A stretch of DNA of 64,000 bases from Fallopia convolvulus (GCA_964016875.1 OZ024728.1:9474272-9538271); one strand, 5' to 3'; counted from the stretch's first letter, positions 22,595-33,732 are shown. Translations and numbers: made by a program. Notes: generated by a model from the letters alone, not told the origin.

Positions 22595-22967
22595 TGATAC
22601 GAGCCCGGTGTGAACAGCGTATCGAACCCTTATTGGTCAAGGGGATTGAGCCTAGCCCGGTGTGGACTCCGACTCGGGGTAAACAGTAAAGAGAGAACTA
22701 AAGTAAATTAGGGAAAACTATTTCTTGGATAAATTATAAGAAGTGAAACCAAGAGTATTTATACCTAAGCACTAACGGTTCAAAAAAGGCGTCCCGGGAA
22801 AGAACCGTAAAGAAAATCCGAGAAGAGAGCAAAGTTCTAGTTTATAAAAATTACATAAAATAATTATAATATTGAAATATATAAAATATATAAAATATTA
22901 ATCCTCGTATCGCTTCGGACGACGACGAATCCGAACCGGCCTCGTATTTTCAATATTGTCCGTATCA
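22595..22967 (-). repeat. chromovirus 5' LTR
   Basis: 373 bp; it pairs with 17476-17840 and is followed by the second GCGAC. Confidence 0.9.
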
Positions 22968-23455
22968 GCGACAAAGGAGGACAATCACCAAAAAGGCCAA
23001 AAAATAAATATTCACCACTTTAGCAACCGGGATTGGGTTAGTGCCAAAAGTATCGCCGCCATCATCTTCACCAACCGGTTCGGAGAAGACGGCCGTGCCC
23101 ATTCCCCTGCCACCGCTTCCGGTTCCGAAGAAGAATACTCCCATGCCCCCGCTGCCTCGGGAACAAAATTAATATAGGTTCAAACGGGGAAACCTTAACT
23201 TTATTCAAACCTACAAGAATTCAGTGATGGGGAGCCATGGAAGAGAAGTATTGGCTCCAAGAGAGAACGAGAATTTCCCCAACCATGGCGACCAGATCTG
23301 AAAGCTTCCAGAGAAGAAGCTTGTGCCGGATCCGCTTTCTCTATAGAATGGAAAGAAGACAACTTGAAAGATAAATAATTTTTTTTAGAGAGGAAGATAA
23401 ATACTCAGATCTGTTTTTCCTTGCTAAATAAAATAAAAAAAGAAAGGAAAATGGG

Positions 23456-23605
23456 CTATATTTAACAGAAAAATTAACTTTTCTATCAATGGGTAGTTAA
23501 ACCACACACGATTTCAAATAAAGGGTGGTTATATGTAGAAAAATTTATAAGAGGTGGTTAAATGTAACAAAGGTAAGATAAGGGGTGGTTAAATGCAATT
23601 TTTCC
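23456..23605 (-). repeat. right TIR
   Basis: Reverse complement of 16955-17104, ending GCAATTTTTCC before the duplicated ATAAAAAAT. Confidence 0.85.
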
Positions 23606-23779
23606 ATAAAAAATGACACATGATAATATCATACATTGCTTAATATGGGATTGTTATGTGGTAAAAACTAATGTGGCGCAATGTGAAGACTCAAATCCTT
23701 AGTAGCTTTAATTATATATATAGATTTATTTTATGTTTGATTGTATATCATTCATTCATATGAGGTTGATTTACATGGA

Positions 23780-24535
23780 AATGAGTTATAATGAAAACTA
23801 GAAATAAATGAGGACCCTTGGATTTGAGAAATAGATGGCTAAGATTAAAAGAGATAAGAGCAAAATGACAATTTTGACAAAAAAACTAAAATTAAAAAAA
23901 ATATTTTTTTTTAAAATTATTTTATTTTCTCTTGGTTTTGCTAAAAACACGAAATTTGATTTTTTACGTTAAGTTTACATATTTTATGCATATGTTCACA
24001 CTATTATAAGACATGTTCACATATTATCACCTTTTCAGTTAGGAGATTTTATAATACGTTCACATATATTACAAGTATGTTCACATATTACTATATTTAG
24101 TATTGTTTGTTCATGTTTTATGGTCATATGTTCATGTTCGATTAAATCATTATACAAGCGTTAAACGGTTTAAAAAATTGACAAATTTTTTTTTTTTTAT
24201 TTTTTCGCTTGTTTTTGCCAACATTTTACATTCTGTTCACATATTTTATACACATGTTCACATTATTACAAGGACTGTTCACATATGACCTTTAGTATAC
24301 GTTCACATATAATATAGATACGTTCACATATTAGTATTTCATGTTCACGTTTTATGGACTTATGTTCATACTCGATTTATATCATTTTACATACGTAAAA
24401 ATGACTTAAAAATAAAGTAAAAAATTAAAAAAATAATACAAATTTTTATTATTTATTTATTTTTATCGAATAATCTAGATTCATTTCTATTATTTTAATC
24501 GGATGGTCCAAATTCATTTTTAGTTTTCATGATAA
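23780..24535. mobile_element. possible MITE with imperfect TIRs and TTCACAT repeats
   Basis: The left end ATGAAAACTAGAAATAAATG and the right end, read in reverse, ATGAAAACTAAAAATGAAT are imperfect inverted repeats. The interior has many GTTCACATATT-like phrases (about 23990-24340) arranged almost mirror-like. No transposase is present, and no clean target duplication was seen. Confidence 0.4.
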
Positions 24536-24987
24536 ACCCCATTTTCATTTGATTCAATCTCTCATTTTCCATATAATAAATATGTGTTGTCTAAATTAAC
24601 CATTCACATAATTAAAGCCAACGGTTCAAATTTTTACAATTCATATTTTTTATACCATTAGTTCATATTTTAAAGTTTAATATATGTAGCTAGCTACACT
24701 ATCTAGTACATCATATCTCTAAAGAGCTCATACAAATTATTTCAGACCAGTTGATAAAAAAAAACTGGTTCATCCAATCAAGCTAGGATGATAGACTCTT
24801 TTTCTTTCTCAATCAAGCCTAAAATAGAACATGATGCTGTTTTTTTTCTTCATTTCAAACTGTTAGTCCATCATTGTCTATCTTGATTCGGCACCGACCT
24901 GTAAAGTATGATCCACTAAATTTTTGTTTTTAACGTGTCATAAGGGAGTCCAAATTATTAATTAATTATATTAGGGATTGGAATCAA
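24536..24987. other. AT-rich DNA, no gene seen
   Basis: No reading frame, repeat structure or regulatory site was recognised between the possible MITE and the Tat element. Confidence 0.45.
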
Positions 24988-24992
24988 TCCAG
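24988..24992 (+). repeat. target-site duplication of the Tat element (left)
   Basis: TCCAG here is repeated at 34330-34334, directly outside the LTRs. Confidence 0.92.
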
Positions 24993-25519
24993 TGTTTTGG
25001 GCAGGATAATCGCACTAACGCGTTACCTGCTAAAATAGGGGAAATCCTAACCAAGAAACAATCGTAACACGTTATAAACTAAAGACAAGATGTAGAATCA
25101 AATAAAGAGTAGAGGAAGAGGAGTAAGCAAGTAGTAACGCGTAAATTGTGACTTGTAATTGTGAATCAATCTCTAAAAAATATATGAGAACACTCGAATG
25201 GAAAAAGAATGATTAAACAAAGATGATTTCTGCTTCTAGTTTTTGTCTTAAGAGCTCGTGCCGATCGTGCCTCCATTTCCGCCTCAGCTCCGATTTATAG
25301 TGCTTTCCTCCCTTTGGACCGTTGATGGGGTGCTCGCCATATCCCGGGGATTTCGCCGCCGGTATGAATGAGGTAGCCGTTGAGGTGAATAAATGCCGAA
25401 TCCGAGATCCTTGCCACACGTGGACTAATTCTTCGGCCTTCTCCTTTAGCCATCATTCTGGGCTGGGCATCCTGGGCCTTCGACGTTCTTTCTGGGCTTA
25501 GTTTTAGGAGGGCCCAACA
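24993..25519 (-). repeat. Tat element 3' LTR
   Basis: 527 bp, paired with 33803-34329. Confidence 0.93.
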
Positions 25520-25531
25520 ATACCCCCATCA
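25520..25531 (-). promoter_or_regulatory. polypurine tract of the Tat element
   Basis: On the minus strand GATGGGGGTAT abuts the 3' LTR start TGTTGGGCCC. It is the expected primer site for plus-strand DNA synthesis. Confidence 0.75.
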
Positions 25532-25739
25532 AAAACCTGGGAAAAATTCCCTCCACCGCTTTTCTAGGGGTTTTGATTTTTGGCTTCTTGGAAGTTGTAG
25601 TGAGTAAAGACGTGTCCCATCAATCTGTATTTATAGCGGTTATGATGGCCTCCTTAGACTTCAATATTGCTTCTTGGTGTTCAGGTACGCTTCCTTCTAC
25701 TCTGCTTCTTCATCTTCAACCTCCTCCCTTTCCTTCACT

Positions 25740-27510
25740 ATGGCTACTTCTAGTTCCCCTTCCCTTTACTGTCTTGAAGCCACCATTCCTCCCTCTCTGA
25801 CCTCTTCTGGTTTCCTCACCCCCTATCATCAAAGGGATAGTACTTCAGAGGACCCCCACATCTTTGCATTCTCTGTGGGTTTCCCTTCGCATGCAGAGGT
25901 GTTCCTTCCTCCCCCTGGTGTCCATGCGGATTTCTGTGCCAACGATTGGGTGTGCTTGTACGAGTACCCTTTTCGTATTGGCCACCGTTTTCCGTTTTCT
26001 CCTCTAGTCGTCGATTTTTTGTCCACCCTCAATGTTTCTCCGGGGCAATTACTTCCCCAAGTTTGGAGACTTCTGCTTTCCGTTGATCGATTATGTTCTT
26101 CTCAAGGCCTTCCCTTCAAAGCTGCCGACTTTTTCTTGAATTACCGCCTGTCTAAGGGTGGTCCTGGCCGCTTAACCTTGAAGACCTTCACCAATAGATC
26201 TGACTTAGTTTTCAACATATCGAAATCTGACCGGGGTTGGGCCGACAAGTTCTTCTTCGTGAGATTGTCTTCCCTGAGAATCGATACTTCTTTCCTGAAA
26301 AGTCATTGGTGTTCAACAGGTAGTGTTTCCCTCTTGTACTTGTTGATCCCCATTCGAATCTAACCTCTGGCTGTTTGTTGGTTGTTGTTATTTCTGTGTA
26401 GAGAATCTCGTTACTCCTACACCCCGCAAGGTGTCATCTCAAGTTATTTCCCACATCGAGGCTCTTCCGTTGGAGGACAGATCGTACCCTGAATTAGTGA
26501 ATGCGTGTTTGGCTGAACCCGAAGATACCGAGATGTCGAGTAAGTTCTTTTCTTCTTATTCCCCCTTGTTTTTACGTCTTCATCTTCTATTGATCCTGTT
26601 ACTTCACCGTGCCAGGCTCTAGAACCACCTGATCTACCGCTACGTTATCAACTTTGGAGAGGGTCGAGGCCAGGAAGAAGAGGAAAGCAGACACAGCCTC
26701 CATTGCGGATACGTCTTTGATGGTGTCCTTGCCTCCTAAAGTGGTAGGCAACTCTCCTAAAGCCTCCTTATCAAAGAAAGGTGCATCTTCTCGCATGACG
26801 GATCTTCCCAGCACCATGATGTCCCTGGATATGGACGCTGAGAAGTGCCTGAAATCTTTGATGCCTCTGCAAGTGGACTGCCTTCATGGTTCAAGCCATC
26901 GATCTTCTTTTCCTGAGTTTCTCGGCGAAATACTGGCAGCCCAGTGGCAGGTACTTAACAGTTCTCTTCGCTCTTTCTGCTAATTGTCTTGGTGTCTACT
27001 TAATCCATACTTGTTGCCTAGGGCCTCCAACTCACTCTTGCGGCTTATGACACCTTCAAAGATTACCCTGAGCAACTGGCTCAGAGTAAGATCAACACGC
27101 ATCATGAAAAGGACAGGTCTGTCATCTTGGCACAGGAGAAGAAGGTTCTGGAGAAGAAGGTCCTTGATCTGCAAAGTGCCCTCGAGAGAGCTCTGGAGGA
27201 CTCCAAGGCGTGGGAGGACAAGTTCAAGGAAGCATCGAAGAAGAGTGCCGCTCTTGCTCAGGAAGTTGAGGATACGGCTGACTACTGGTCACTCAGAGCT
27301 CGTGTCGAGACGATTGAGGAGTTTGCTGCTGGGAAACACTCTTCCTAGGACGCTGTAAAGGAGAGGGAGCAATTCGAGAACTTGTTTCCTGAGGAGGCCA
27401 ATACGTCCAAGAAATCCTCTCTCATCGACGACATTTCACAAGTCGCCAAAGAAGTAGCCCAGGTCGAGATGGATAACCAGAAGTCAGCCGAGAACGTAGA
27501 CAAAGAATGA
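25740..27510 (+). pseudogene. opposite-strand four-exon ORF inside the Tat element (putative gypsy-type transposon protein family)
   Basis: Exons at 25740-26319, 26402-26539, 26616-26950 and 27022-27510 have GT donors and AG acceptors and join in phase, about 513 codons. Exon 1 starts MATSSSPSLYCLEATIPPS and contains VCLYEYPFRIGHRFPFSPLV and VDFLSTLNVSPGQLLPQVWR. These resemble the plant family annotated as putative gypsy-type transposon (Pfam Transposase_28). Exons 3-4 are Lys/Glu/Ala-rich and coiled-coil-like (AQEKKVLEKKVLDLQSALER). A TGA at 26630-26632 and a TAG at 27346-27348 break this copy. Tat elements are known to carry an ORF here in antisense; its function is unknown. An alternative in-frame ATG lies upstream at 25674. 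Confidence 0.8.
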
Positions 27511-28154
27511 CCCCTTTCCGTTTTTCTATTTTTTGAACTCTTATCCTACCCCCAGTATGTTGGGACTTTTAAAACTTTATTTTGTTTGGCCGCTTGTATT
27601 AGGGCCTAGATGTGGACAACTTTGCACCCCGTGATGGTTTTCTTTCGGGTTATGTTTATTTTGATAATATTTTGCTATGGCCTTGGATATGTGTTTGACT
27701 TTTTTGCAGGCAGAACAGGTTAGATGCTGGAGAATGAAGATCAACGCGTTTGAGGAGAAATTGACTTGTTTGATATATGTGCTTGTAATTTAGTGATAAG
27801 CTCTTCGTTGTATAGCATGCTTTTTTCTTTTTGTGTAAGATGTAGAGGAAGAGAAAAAATAATGTATTTGTCTGAAAGCAAGTATTGGAAATGAAATTAC
27901 AAACTTTTGATGAAACTTCTCTTGCTCTAGAGTCTTTGTTACACGTTCTTATCTTTTGCATCTTATTGACTAGTCGTTGTGTGCACATCGTTGCCTGATC
28001 ATAAGGCGAGGGCCTTTGTTTTGGCTTGTAACATCACAAGGCGTCCCTTGTTAGTTTTTCCGAAATCGTTGTTGTCTTATGTATGTATAAAGATGTAATG
28101 ATATAATGTGAAAGGAAAAGTTTGTGAAATATACCTTATCGCGATTCATGCGTT
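27511..28154. other. Tat element spacer between opposite-strand ORF and integrase
   Basis: T-rich non-coding DNA. The two convergent reading frames end on either side, so it may hold terminators for both, but no specific signal can be named. Confidence 0.4.
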
Positions 28155-29267
28155 TTAAAAGTGATACAACTTCAAGTTCATCGCGTTCCAGCTTTTGGGG
28201 ACCGTCTTCCCATCTTGTGACATCAACTCGTAGGCTCCTTGTCCTACGATCTTCGTGATCTGATACGGTCCTTCCCAGTTTGCCCCTAACTTGCCAGCAT
28301 TCAACTCCTGCGTATTTCGGAAGACTTTTCTTAATACCCAATCTCCCACTTGGAACGCCTTTGCATTAATGCGTTTTTTGTAACTCCGAGCTACCCCCTG
28401 TCTATATGCCGCCATACGTACCGATGCCTCATCTCGTAACTCGTCGACCGTGTCTAAATGGTGTAACAGGTTAGGTAGGTTTGATTCTTCGGTGGTGAGT
28501 CCATATCGAACTGTGGGCAAAGTTACCTCTACTGGTAACACGGCTTCACGTCCATAAACTAAAGAGAAAGGAGTATGGCCTGTGGCAGTCTTAGGGGTTG
28601 TTCGATCTGACCATAAGATAAGGGGTAACTCGTCTGCCCATTTCCCCTTTGCCTCTTTGAGTCGCTTCTTCAGGTTGTTGATGATTACTTTGTTACTTGC
28701 TTCTTCTTGACCATTGGCTTGAGGATAACGTGGTGTTGACATTACCAACTGAATGTTGTATTGCTGGCAGAATGATCTTGTCTTGTCACTGATGAACTGG
28801 GACCCGTTGTCGCACACTATGGTGGACGGTATTCCAAATCTACTCAGGATGTTTCTCTTTAAAAAAGAGATGACCTGGGTGTCTTTGACTTCTTTGAAGG
28901 CTTCGGCCTCAATCCACTTGGAGAAGTAGTCAGTCATCGCTAAAATGTAGACGCGTTGTCCTGAAGCTGGAGGAAGCTTTCCCACGATGTCCATTCCCCA
29001 TTTCATGAATGGCCATGGGGAAGTTATAGGATGCAATAGCTCCGAAGGTTGATGCGGTATAGGTCCATGACGCTGGCACGCGTCACACTTGTGAGCGAAC
29101 TCTACTGCGTCTTTGTTCATGGTAGGCCAATAATAAATCATCCCGCTGGCCTTCCTTGCTAAATTGCGACCCCCTGTATGATTTCTGCATTCTCCATCGT
29201 GTATGTCTTGTAACACCTTCTGTACCTCCTCTTCCTTTACGCATCGGGCGTATATTCCTGACAACAT
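28155..29267 (-). CDS. Tat integrase (open frame, fused to pol by a frameshift)
   Basis: The 370-codon frame starts within the end of the RT/RNase H frame. It has the zinc-binding segment HDGECRNHTGGRNL through CDACQRHG. The catalytic core follows with WGMDIVGKLPPASGQRVYIL, IVCDNGSQFISDKTRSFCQQ and MSTPRYPQANGQEEASNKVI, so the D, D and E positions are recognisable. The C-terminal part ends with GPYQITKIVGQGAYELMSQD. No stop interrupts it. It overlaps the upstream frame by about 30 bp in another register, which suggests a single-base frameshift in the original polyprotein. The product would integrate element cDNA, if made. Confidence 0.9.
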   Translation of the reverse strand: MLSGIYARCVKEEEVQKVLQDIHDGECRNHTGGRNLARKASGMIYYWPTMNKDAVEFAHKCDACQRHGPIPHQPSELLHPITSPWPFMKWGMDIVGKLPPASGQRVYILAMTDYFSKWIEAEAFKEVKDTQVISFLKRNILSRFGIPSTIVCDNGSQFISDKTRSFCQQYNIQLVMSTPRYPQANGQEEASNKVIINNLKKRLKEAKGKWADELPLILWSDRTTPKTATGHTPFSLVYGREAVLPVEVTLPTVRYGLTTEESNLPNLLHHLDTVDELRDEASVRMAAYRQGVARSYKKRINAKAFQVGDWVLRKVFRNTQELNAGKLGANWEGPYQITKIVGQGAYELMSQDGKTVPKSWNAMNLKLYHF

Positions 29268-31375
29268 CCACTTAACAAGATGTTATTCTTAACAGTGAAA
29301 GGGGAAGCTTTTACCTTAAGTCGTTGGGCTTCTTCCTTGTCGTCTGGCAAAACTCCATCTCGTAACCACTTTAGATACGGGGTTACCCATGAACTGTCTT
29401 CATCAGAACCTCGAATCTCAAAGATGTCTGCCTCCTTGGTTATAGATGGCGCATCAAGGTACACGAAAGGTATCTTGTTGTACTCTCTTGGGTCGATTGC
29501 GGATCCGAGGTTGGCTAAGGCATCTACTTGCGTATTGGCATCTCGGGGAACTTGCTTTATCTTGAAATGTTTGAAATGCTTTATGATCTCTTGAACTTTT
29601 TGCAAGTACGCCTTCATCTTTGAATCCCTGGCAACATATGAGTTCGTAACTTGATTTACAATAAGTAACAAATCGCAAATTACCTCGATCTCCTGTACAT
29701 TCAAATCCTTAGCAACAAGTAATCCTGCAATAAGCGCCTCATATTCTGCTTCATTGTTAGTAGCTTTGAATGTACATCGAATAGCTTGGGCTATCCTATC
29801 CCCCTGTGGTGACTTCAGGACTACCCCCAATCCTACGCATATCTGGTTCGACGCCCCGTTTGTATGCATCAACCATTTTCCATTTCCTGTCACGTGCAAC
29901 ATATCTTGGTCTTCATGCTCTGAAGTGGTAGGAGTGAAGTCAACCACAAAATCTGCCAACGCTTGCGACTTCATTGCCGTTCTAGGCTCGTACAAGATGT
30001 CGTAACCATTTAAGTGGATCAACCATCTTGTTAACCGACCTGACAATTCTGGCTTTGACATAATACTCTTCATTGGATAATTAGTTCTCACAATGATAGA
30101 ATGACTTTCGAAATAAGGACGTAACTTTATTGAAGCCATTACCAAAGATAGTACTAGTTTCTCCACGGGGGAATACCTGGTTTCCGCATCGAGCAATGTT
30201 TTACTTACGTAATAAATGGGCAACTGGTCTCCATTCTCTTCTCGGATCAAGACGGCACTCACTGCTACTTCGGTCACGGCCAAGTATACATATAACTTCT
30301 CGCCTGGCTTGGGTTTAGATAATACCTGCGGGTTAGACAAATAATTCTTCAATTCTCCAAAGGCTTTTTCATGTGCCTCCATCCACTCAAATGACTTGTT
30401 TTTCTTCAGAATGTCGTAGAACAATTTGTTTCTATCTGAAGATCGTGATATGAACCGGTTCAATGCAGCTACTCGTCCTGTTAACCGCTGGACATCCTTG
30501 ACGCACTTCGGTGATTGCAATTCCATTATAGCTTTGATTTTTTCTGCACTCGCCTCGATTCCCCTCTGCGTCACTATGTATCCGAGGAATTTCCCTGATG
30601 TCACCCCGAAAGAGCACTTGGTTGGGTTCAACTTCATCTTGTAACTCCGCAGGATCTCGAACGCGTCTTTCAGGTGAGTAATATGATCTTCCGCCTTCAA
30701 TGACTTGACTAACATGTCGTCTATGTATACCTCCATTGTATCCCCCAGTTTTTCCTGAAACATCTTATTAACCAATCTCTGATAAGTAGCACCTGCGTTT
30801 TTTAACCCAAAAGGCATAACCTTGTAATAATAAGTTCCCTGATTGGTTACGAATGCAGTTTTTTCTTGATCGTCAGGGTGCATCATTATTTGATGATATC
30901 CGCTAAATGCATCCATGAAAGTCAAGAGTTCATGCCCTGCCGTCTCGTCCACCATTGCGTCAATATGAGGCAAGGGGAACAAGTCTTTAGGGCATGCTTT
31001 GTTTAAGTCGGTAAAGTCTACGCACACACGCCATTTACCATTTTTCTTTTTAACGACAACCACATTCGCAAGCCAATCAGGATATTTTACTTCTCTAATC
31101 TTTCCAGATTCAAGTAAGGATTTTACCTCATCATTGATTACCTGATTTCGTTCGGGAGCGAACTTATGCCTTTTCTGTTTCACCGGTGGCACCTTCTTGT
31201 TGACGTTTAAGGCGTGAGTGATTACGTTGGGATCAATACCTACCATATCCTCGTTTTTCCAGGCGAAACAATCACCGTAGGACCGTAGAAACTCCACTAA
31301 TTGTTCACGTAAAGTTGGTTCCAGATCTGCTCCTATTTTGATTTTCTTGGATGGTTTTAGTGGATCAAGAGCCAC
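29237..31375 (-). CDS. Tat reverse transcriptase with two RNase H regions (712 codons)
   Basis: The frame is open for 712 codons. RT spans about residues 60-280: WRVCVDFTDLNKACPKDLFP near 114, FMDAFSGYHQIMMHPDDQEK near 153, VMPFGLKNAGATYQRLVN near 186 and catalytic YIDD near 217. A first RNase H region (about 360-480) looks degenerate: its first catalytic Asp is replaced in YVYLAVTEVAVSAVL. A second, archaeal-type RNase H lies at about 500-640 (GLGVVLKSPQGDRIAQAIR; NNEAEYEALIAGL). There HTNGAS stands where an Asp-containing motif is usual, so activity is doubtful. Two RNase H regions are typical of Tat elements. An upstream in-frame stop near 31439 separates it from protease. Confidence 0.92.
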   Translation of the reverse strand: MALDPLKPSKKIKIGADLEPTLREQLVEFLRSYGDCFAWKNEDMVGIDPNVITHALNVNKKVPPVKQKRHKFAPERNQVINDEVKSLLESGKIREVKYPDWLANVVVVKKKNGKWRVCVDFTDLNKACPKDLFPLPHIDAMVDETAGHELLTFMDAFSGYHQIMMHPDDQEKTAFVTNQGTYYYKVMPFGLKNAGATYQRLVNKMFQEKLGDTMEVYIDDMLVKSLKAEDHITHLKDAFEILRSYKMKLNPTKCSFGVTSGKFLGYIVTQRGIEASAEKIKAIMELQSPKCVKDVQRLTGRVAALNRFISRSSDRNKLFYDILKKNKSFEWMEAHEKAFGELKNYLSNPQVLSKPKPGEKLYVYLAVTEVAVSAVLIREENGDQLPIYYVSKTLLDAETRYSPVEKLVLSLVMASIKLRPYFESHSIIVRTNYPMKSIMSKPELSGRLTRWLIHLNGYDILYEPRTAMKSQALADFVVDFTPTTSEHEDQDMLHVTGNGKWLMHTNGASNQICVGLGVVLKSPQGDRIAQAIRCTFKATNNEAEYEALIAGLLVAKDLNVQEIEVICDLLLIVNQVTNSYVARDSKMKAYLQKVQEIIKHFKHFKIKQVPRDANTQVDALANLGSAIDPREYNKIPFVYLDAPSITKEADIFEIRGSDEDSSWVTPYLKWLRDGVLPDDKEEAQRLKVKASPFTVKNNILLSGCCQEYTPDA

Positions 31376-31438
31376 CTCTTCAAGCTCTGGCGTCTCCGGC
31401 TTTACATAGTAAGTGGTGGTTCTACAGTCCTTTAATTG

Positions 31439-32647
31439 CTAATCTGACGCCTTCCTTCCTGCTTCAAGCTGTAGGTTTTTGGAAGTCGTTGCTCTCATTG
31501 TTATGGAATAGCATTCCCTTGCTAATTTCTGTTCTCCTTTAATTTCTTGAACTCCCCATGGTGTCGGGAACTTTACGCATTGATGATAGGTAGAGGGGAT
31601 AGCCCTCATCCCGTGTATCCACGGCCTGCCCAAAATGACGTTAAAAGGTGAAGGGCAATCGAGCACTTGGAACTTTACCTAGTAGTTAACTCCTCCTGCG
31701 ACGGTGGGTAAGGATATCTCCCCTAATGTATTGCGCGATTCCTCGCTGAAGCCTACTAAAGTCGTCGACTTTTTGACAATATCGTCCATCCCGAAACCTA
31801 AGCTGTATAAGGCATCCAACATGAGTAAATTAGTAGAGCTTCCGTTATCAACTAAAATTCTTTTGACAAGGAAATTAGCTATCGTTAAAGAAATTATTAA
31901 GCAATCATGGTGAACTTCCTCTTCTTTGACATCGTTGAAGGTGATTGGCATCATGGCAAGACTTGCTCGTGAAGGAGCATTAGGGCATTCTCTTCTTGTA
32001 TCCCTCGCGATCCTTTTAGCTGCGGAGTATGTTATACCGCAAATTTCCGATCCCCCTATGATGACATTGATTACTCCGGTGTGCTTCGGTGGGGGTAGCG
32101 GACTGGCTTTCTCTCTGTTACGCTCCAACTGCTCCTTCGCGTTTTCTGATATCAATTCCCTAAGATGCCCCCTTCGTAATAATTCGCTCACTTCCTTTCG
32201 CAACGTGATACACTCGTCAGTCCGATGTCCATGATCAAAGTGAAAATCACACCATCTAGACTTGTCTTTTTGGTGTGCGGGCGCATTACTCTTTCGAGGC
32301 CACTTAACGGTATCCCCCATAGTGTTGAGGGTTCAAACCACTTCGGTTGCATCCACGCAGAAATTGTAGTGAGAGAGTTTCGGAGGCAGCCTAGGATTCT
32401 CATATCTTTCACCTTGTCTGGCCATCGTTGCATTAACGGTGGTCTTAGTATGAGGTGCGGTAGGGTACGGAGCGTATCTTGTTTCTCGTCTTCCCTGTCT
32501 CCGATCAGGTCGATGAGGGCTTACTGCTTTTTCGGCGAAGAGGTCGTCTTCCTCTAATCGGACATGGGCTAGCGCTTTTACCTGCACTTCATCAAAATTC
32601 AAGCAAGGGTATTTTGTTAGTTCACGATTTAACTCGGGGTTACACAT
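31439..32647 (-). pseudogene. Tat protease and C-terminal Gag (broken)
   Basis: Minus-strand frames at 32647-32333, 32320-31679 and 31666-31439 form one decayed segment. The first has LTKYPCLNFDEVQVKALAHV, alignable with the Gag tails at 10.5 and 13.1 kb. The second has a Tat-type Cys/His segment, WCDFHFDHGHRTDECITLRK, then protease with ILVDNGSSTNLLMLDAL. The third continues as FNVILGRPWIHGMRAIPSTY, a conserved protease C-terminal phrase. In-frame stops near 31679, 31439 and 32333 separate them. Protease would process the polyprotein. Confidence 0.85.
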
Positions 32648-33732
32648 TGATATGCCTCTTCAGAATGCCTCCACAGCCGTAGCGGCATCACATCCTTCAA
32701 TGGTCACCAATTCTTCATTGTAACGGTTGAGGAAAGCTTTCAGAGATTCTCCCGGTTTTTGGACCAAGCGGTACAAATCACTTGATCGTTTTTTAGCATG
32801 TCGACTACTTGCGAACCTAATCCTGAACTTGTCAATTAACTCAGCAAAAGATGAGATACTTCCAAGAGGTAAGTGCGAATGCCAATTGAGAGCGGGTCCG
32901 AATAACGTGTTCCCGAACCAACATCACATGACAATCTCCTTCATGTCGAAAGGGACTGTGCTAATATTCATAGCCTGTTTGAACGCGGCTATATGTTGAT
33001 CGAGATCTGTTACCCCTTCGTACTTAGGTACGTCGGGGACATGATACTTCCGGGAGATATCAACCCTTGCGATAGCGGGAACGAAGGGAGAATCGGTGTA
33101 ACCGTCCTTCCTTTCCATCGCTATCGGTTGAGGTGCTCCTGGGACCTGAGTGATTCGGTCCTCCAAGGTTCGAAGGCGTTCCCGTAATTGGGAAACCTCA
33201 GTATCTTCCCGTACCGCCTTTAAAGAATTACCATTTACCTGATACCCAGTTACTGGCCTGACGACATCGGGTGTTACGAGACTTGGGTCGTCCATGTCTA
33301 ATCGCCTAGCGACTCTTCCACCAAATCGGTTCCTCGGGAGCGGGTTGGAGCTGATTGTACCTGTGATCGAAGCAAATTGCGTTCATTAGTTAAAGTTTCA
33401 ATTTGTTTTTCATATAACTCGGTGAATTTAGCATTGGCCTCTTTCTGGCTTTCCAGGTCTTTCCGAAGGGCAATCATTGTTGATCTAAGTTCCATAATGA
33501 CGTCATCATCGCCTCCCCCAACTCCTCGTTGATCGGAAGTGCCAAGATTGCCATTGGTATCTCCAGAACCTTGCTCGGCTCTATCCACATTCCCTGCTCC
33601 ATCTACGTTTTCAGTACCATCTACGTTCCCGGTACCATCCACGTTTCCAACTCCTCGATTGTTCGTCTCCTCATTGACCTCGTGATTGTCGAGATCCCCT
33701 ACGTGACTGTCGGTAGTTTGGATTCCGTCCAT
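32648..33732 (-). pseudogene. Tat Gag N-terminal and core (broken)
   Basis: The frame 33732-33298 begins MDGIQTTDSHVGDLDNHEVN and has a repeated GTENVDGAGNVD-like segment, then a coiled-coil-like stretch. A frameshift near 33296 leads into 33295-32924, which carries ITQVPGAPQPIAMERKDGYT and YEGVTDLDQHIAAFKQAMNI. The core goes on past a stop as NTLFGPALNWHSHLPLGSIS and FLNRYNEELVTIEGCDAA. The layout matches the Gag of the gag-only element at 8.9-14.8 kb. The ATG lies about 70 bp inside the internal region, close to the primer-binding site. Confidence 0.85.

Larger units (their letters stand above)
17476..22967 (-). mobile_element. Ty3/gypsy chromovirus, minus strand, nearly complete
   Basis: LTRs at 17476-17840 (365 bp) and 22595-22967 (373 bp) both start TGATACGAGCCCGG and end GTCCGTATCA on the plus strand, with a perfect GCGAC target duplication. 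On the minus strand the order is primer-binding site, gag with a CWNC zinc knuckle, protease, RT, RNase H, integrase and C-terminal chromodomain, which defines a chromovirus. A handful of stops and frameshifts break the single long ORF, so it is a dead but fairly recent copy. It inserted into the TIR element at 16955-23605. Confidence 0.92.
16955..23605. mobile_element. TIR DNA transposon split by a chromovirus
   Basis: Inverted repeats of about 150 bp (16955-17104 and 23456-23605) start GGAAAAATTGCATTTAACC and carry repeated TTAACCACC phrases. Flanks are ATAAAAAAA (16946-16954) and ATAAAAAAT (23606-23614), an 8-9 bp duplication. Without the gypsy element at 17476-22967 the transposon is about 1.15 kb and encodes no transposase. 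Long TIRs and this duplication size suggest a Mutator-like, non-autonomous element. Its interior is unlike its arms and could include captured host sequence. It inserted before the chromovirus did. Confidence 0.8.

Noticed and set aside
26980..27358. Other frames over the opposite-strand ORF, including a 124-residue Arg-rich one
   Set aside because: They overlap exon 4 in another register; composition and phase fit the exon model better.
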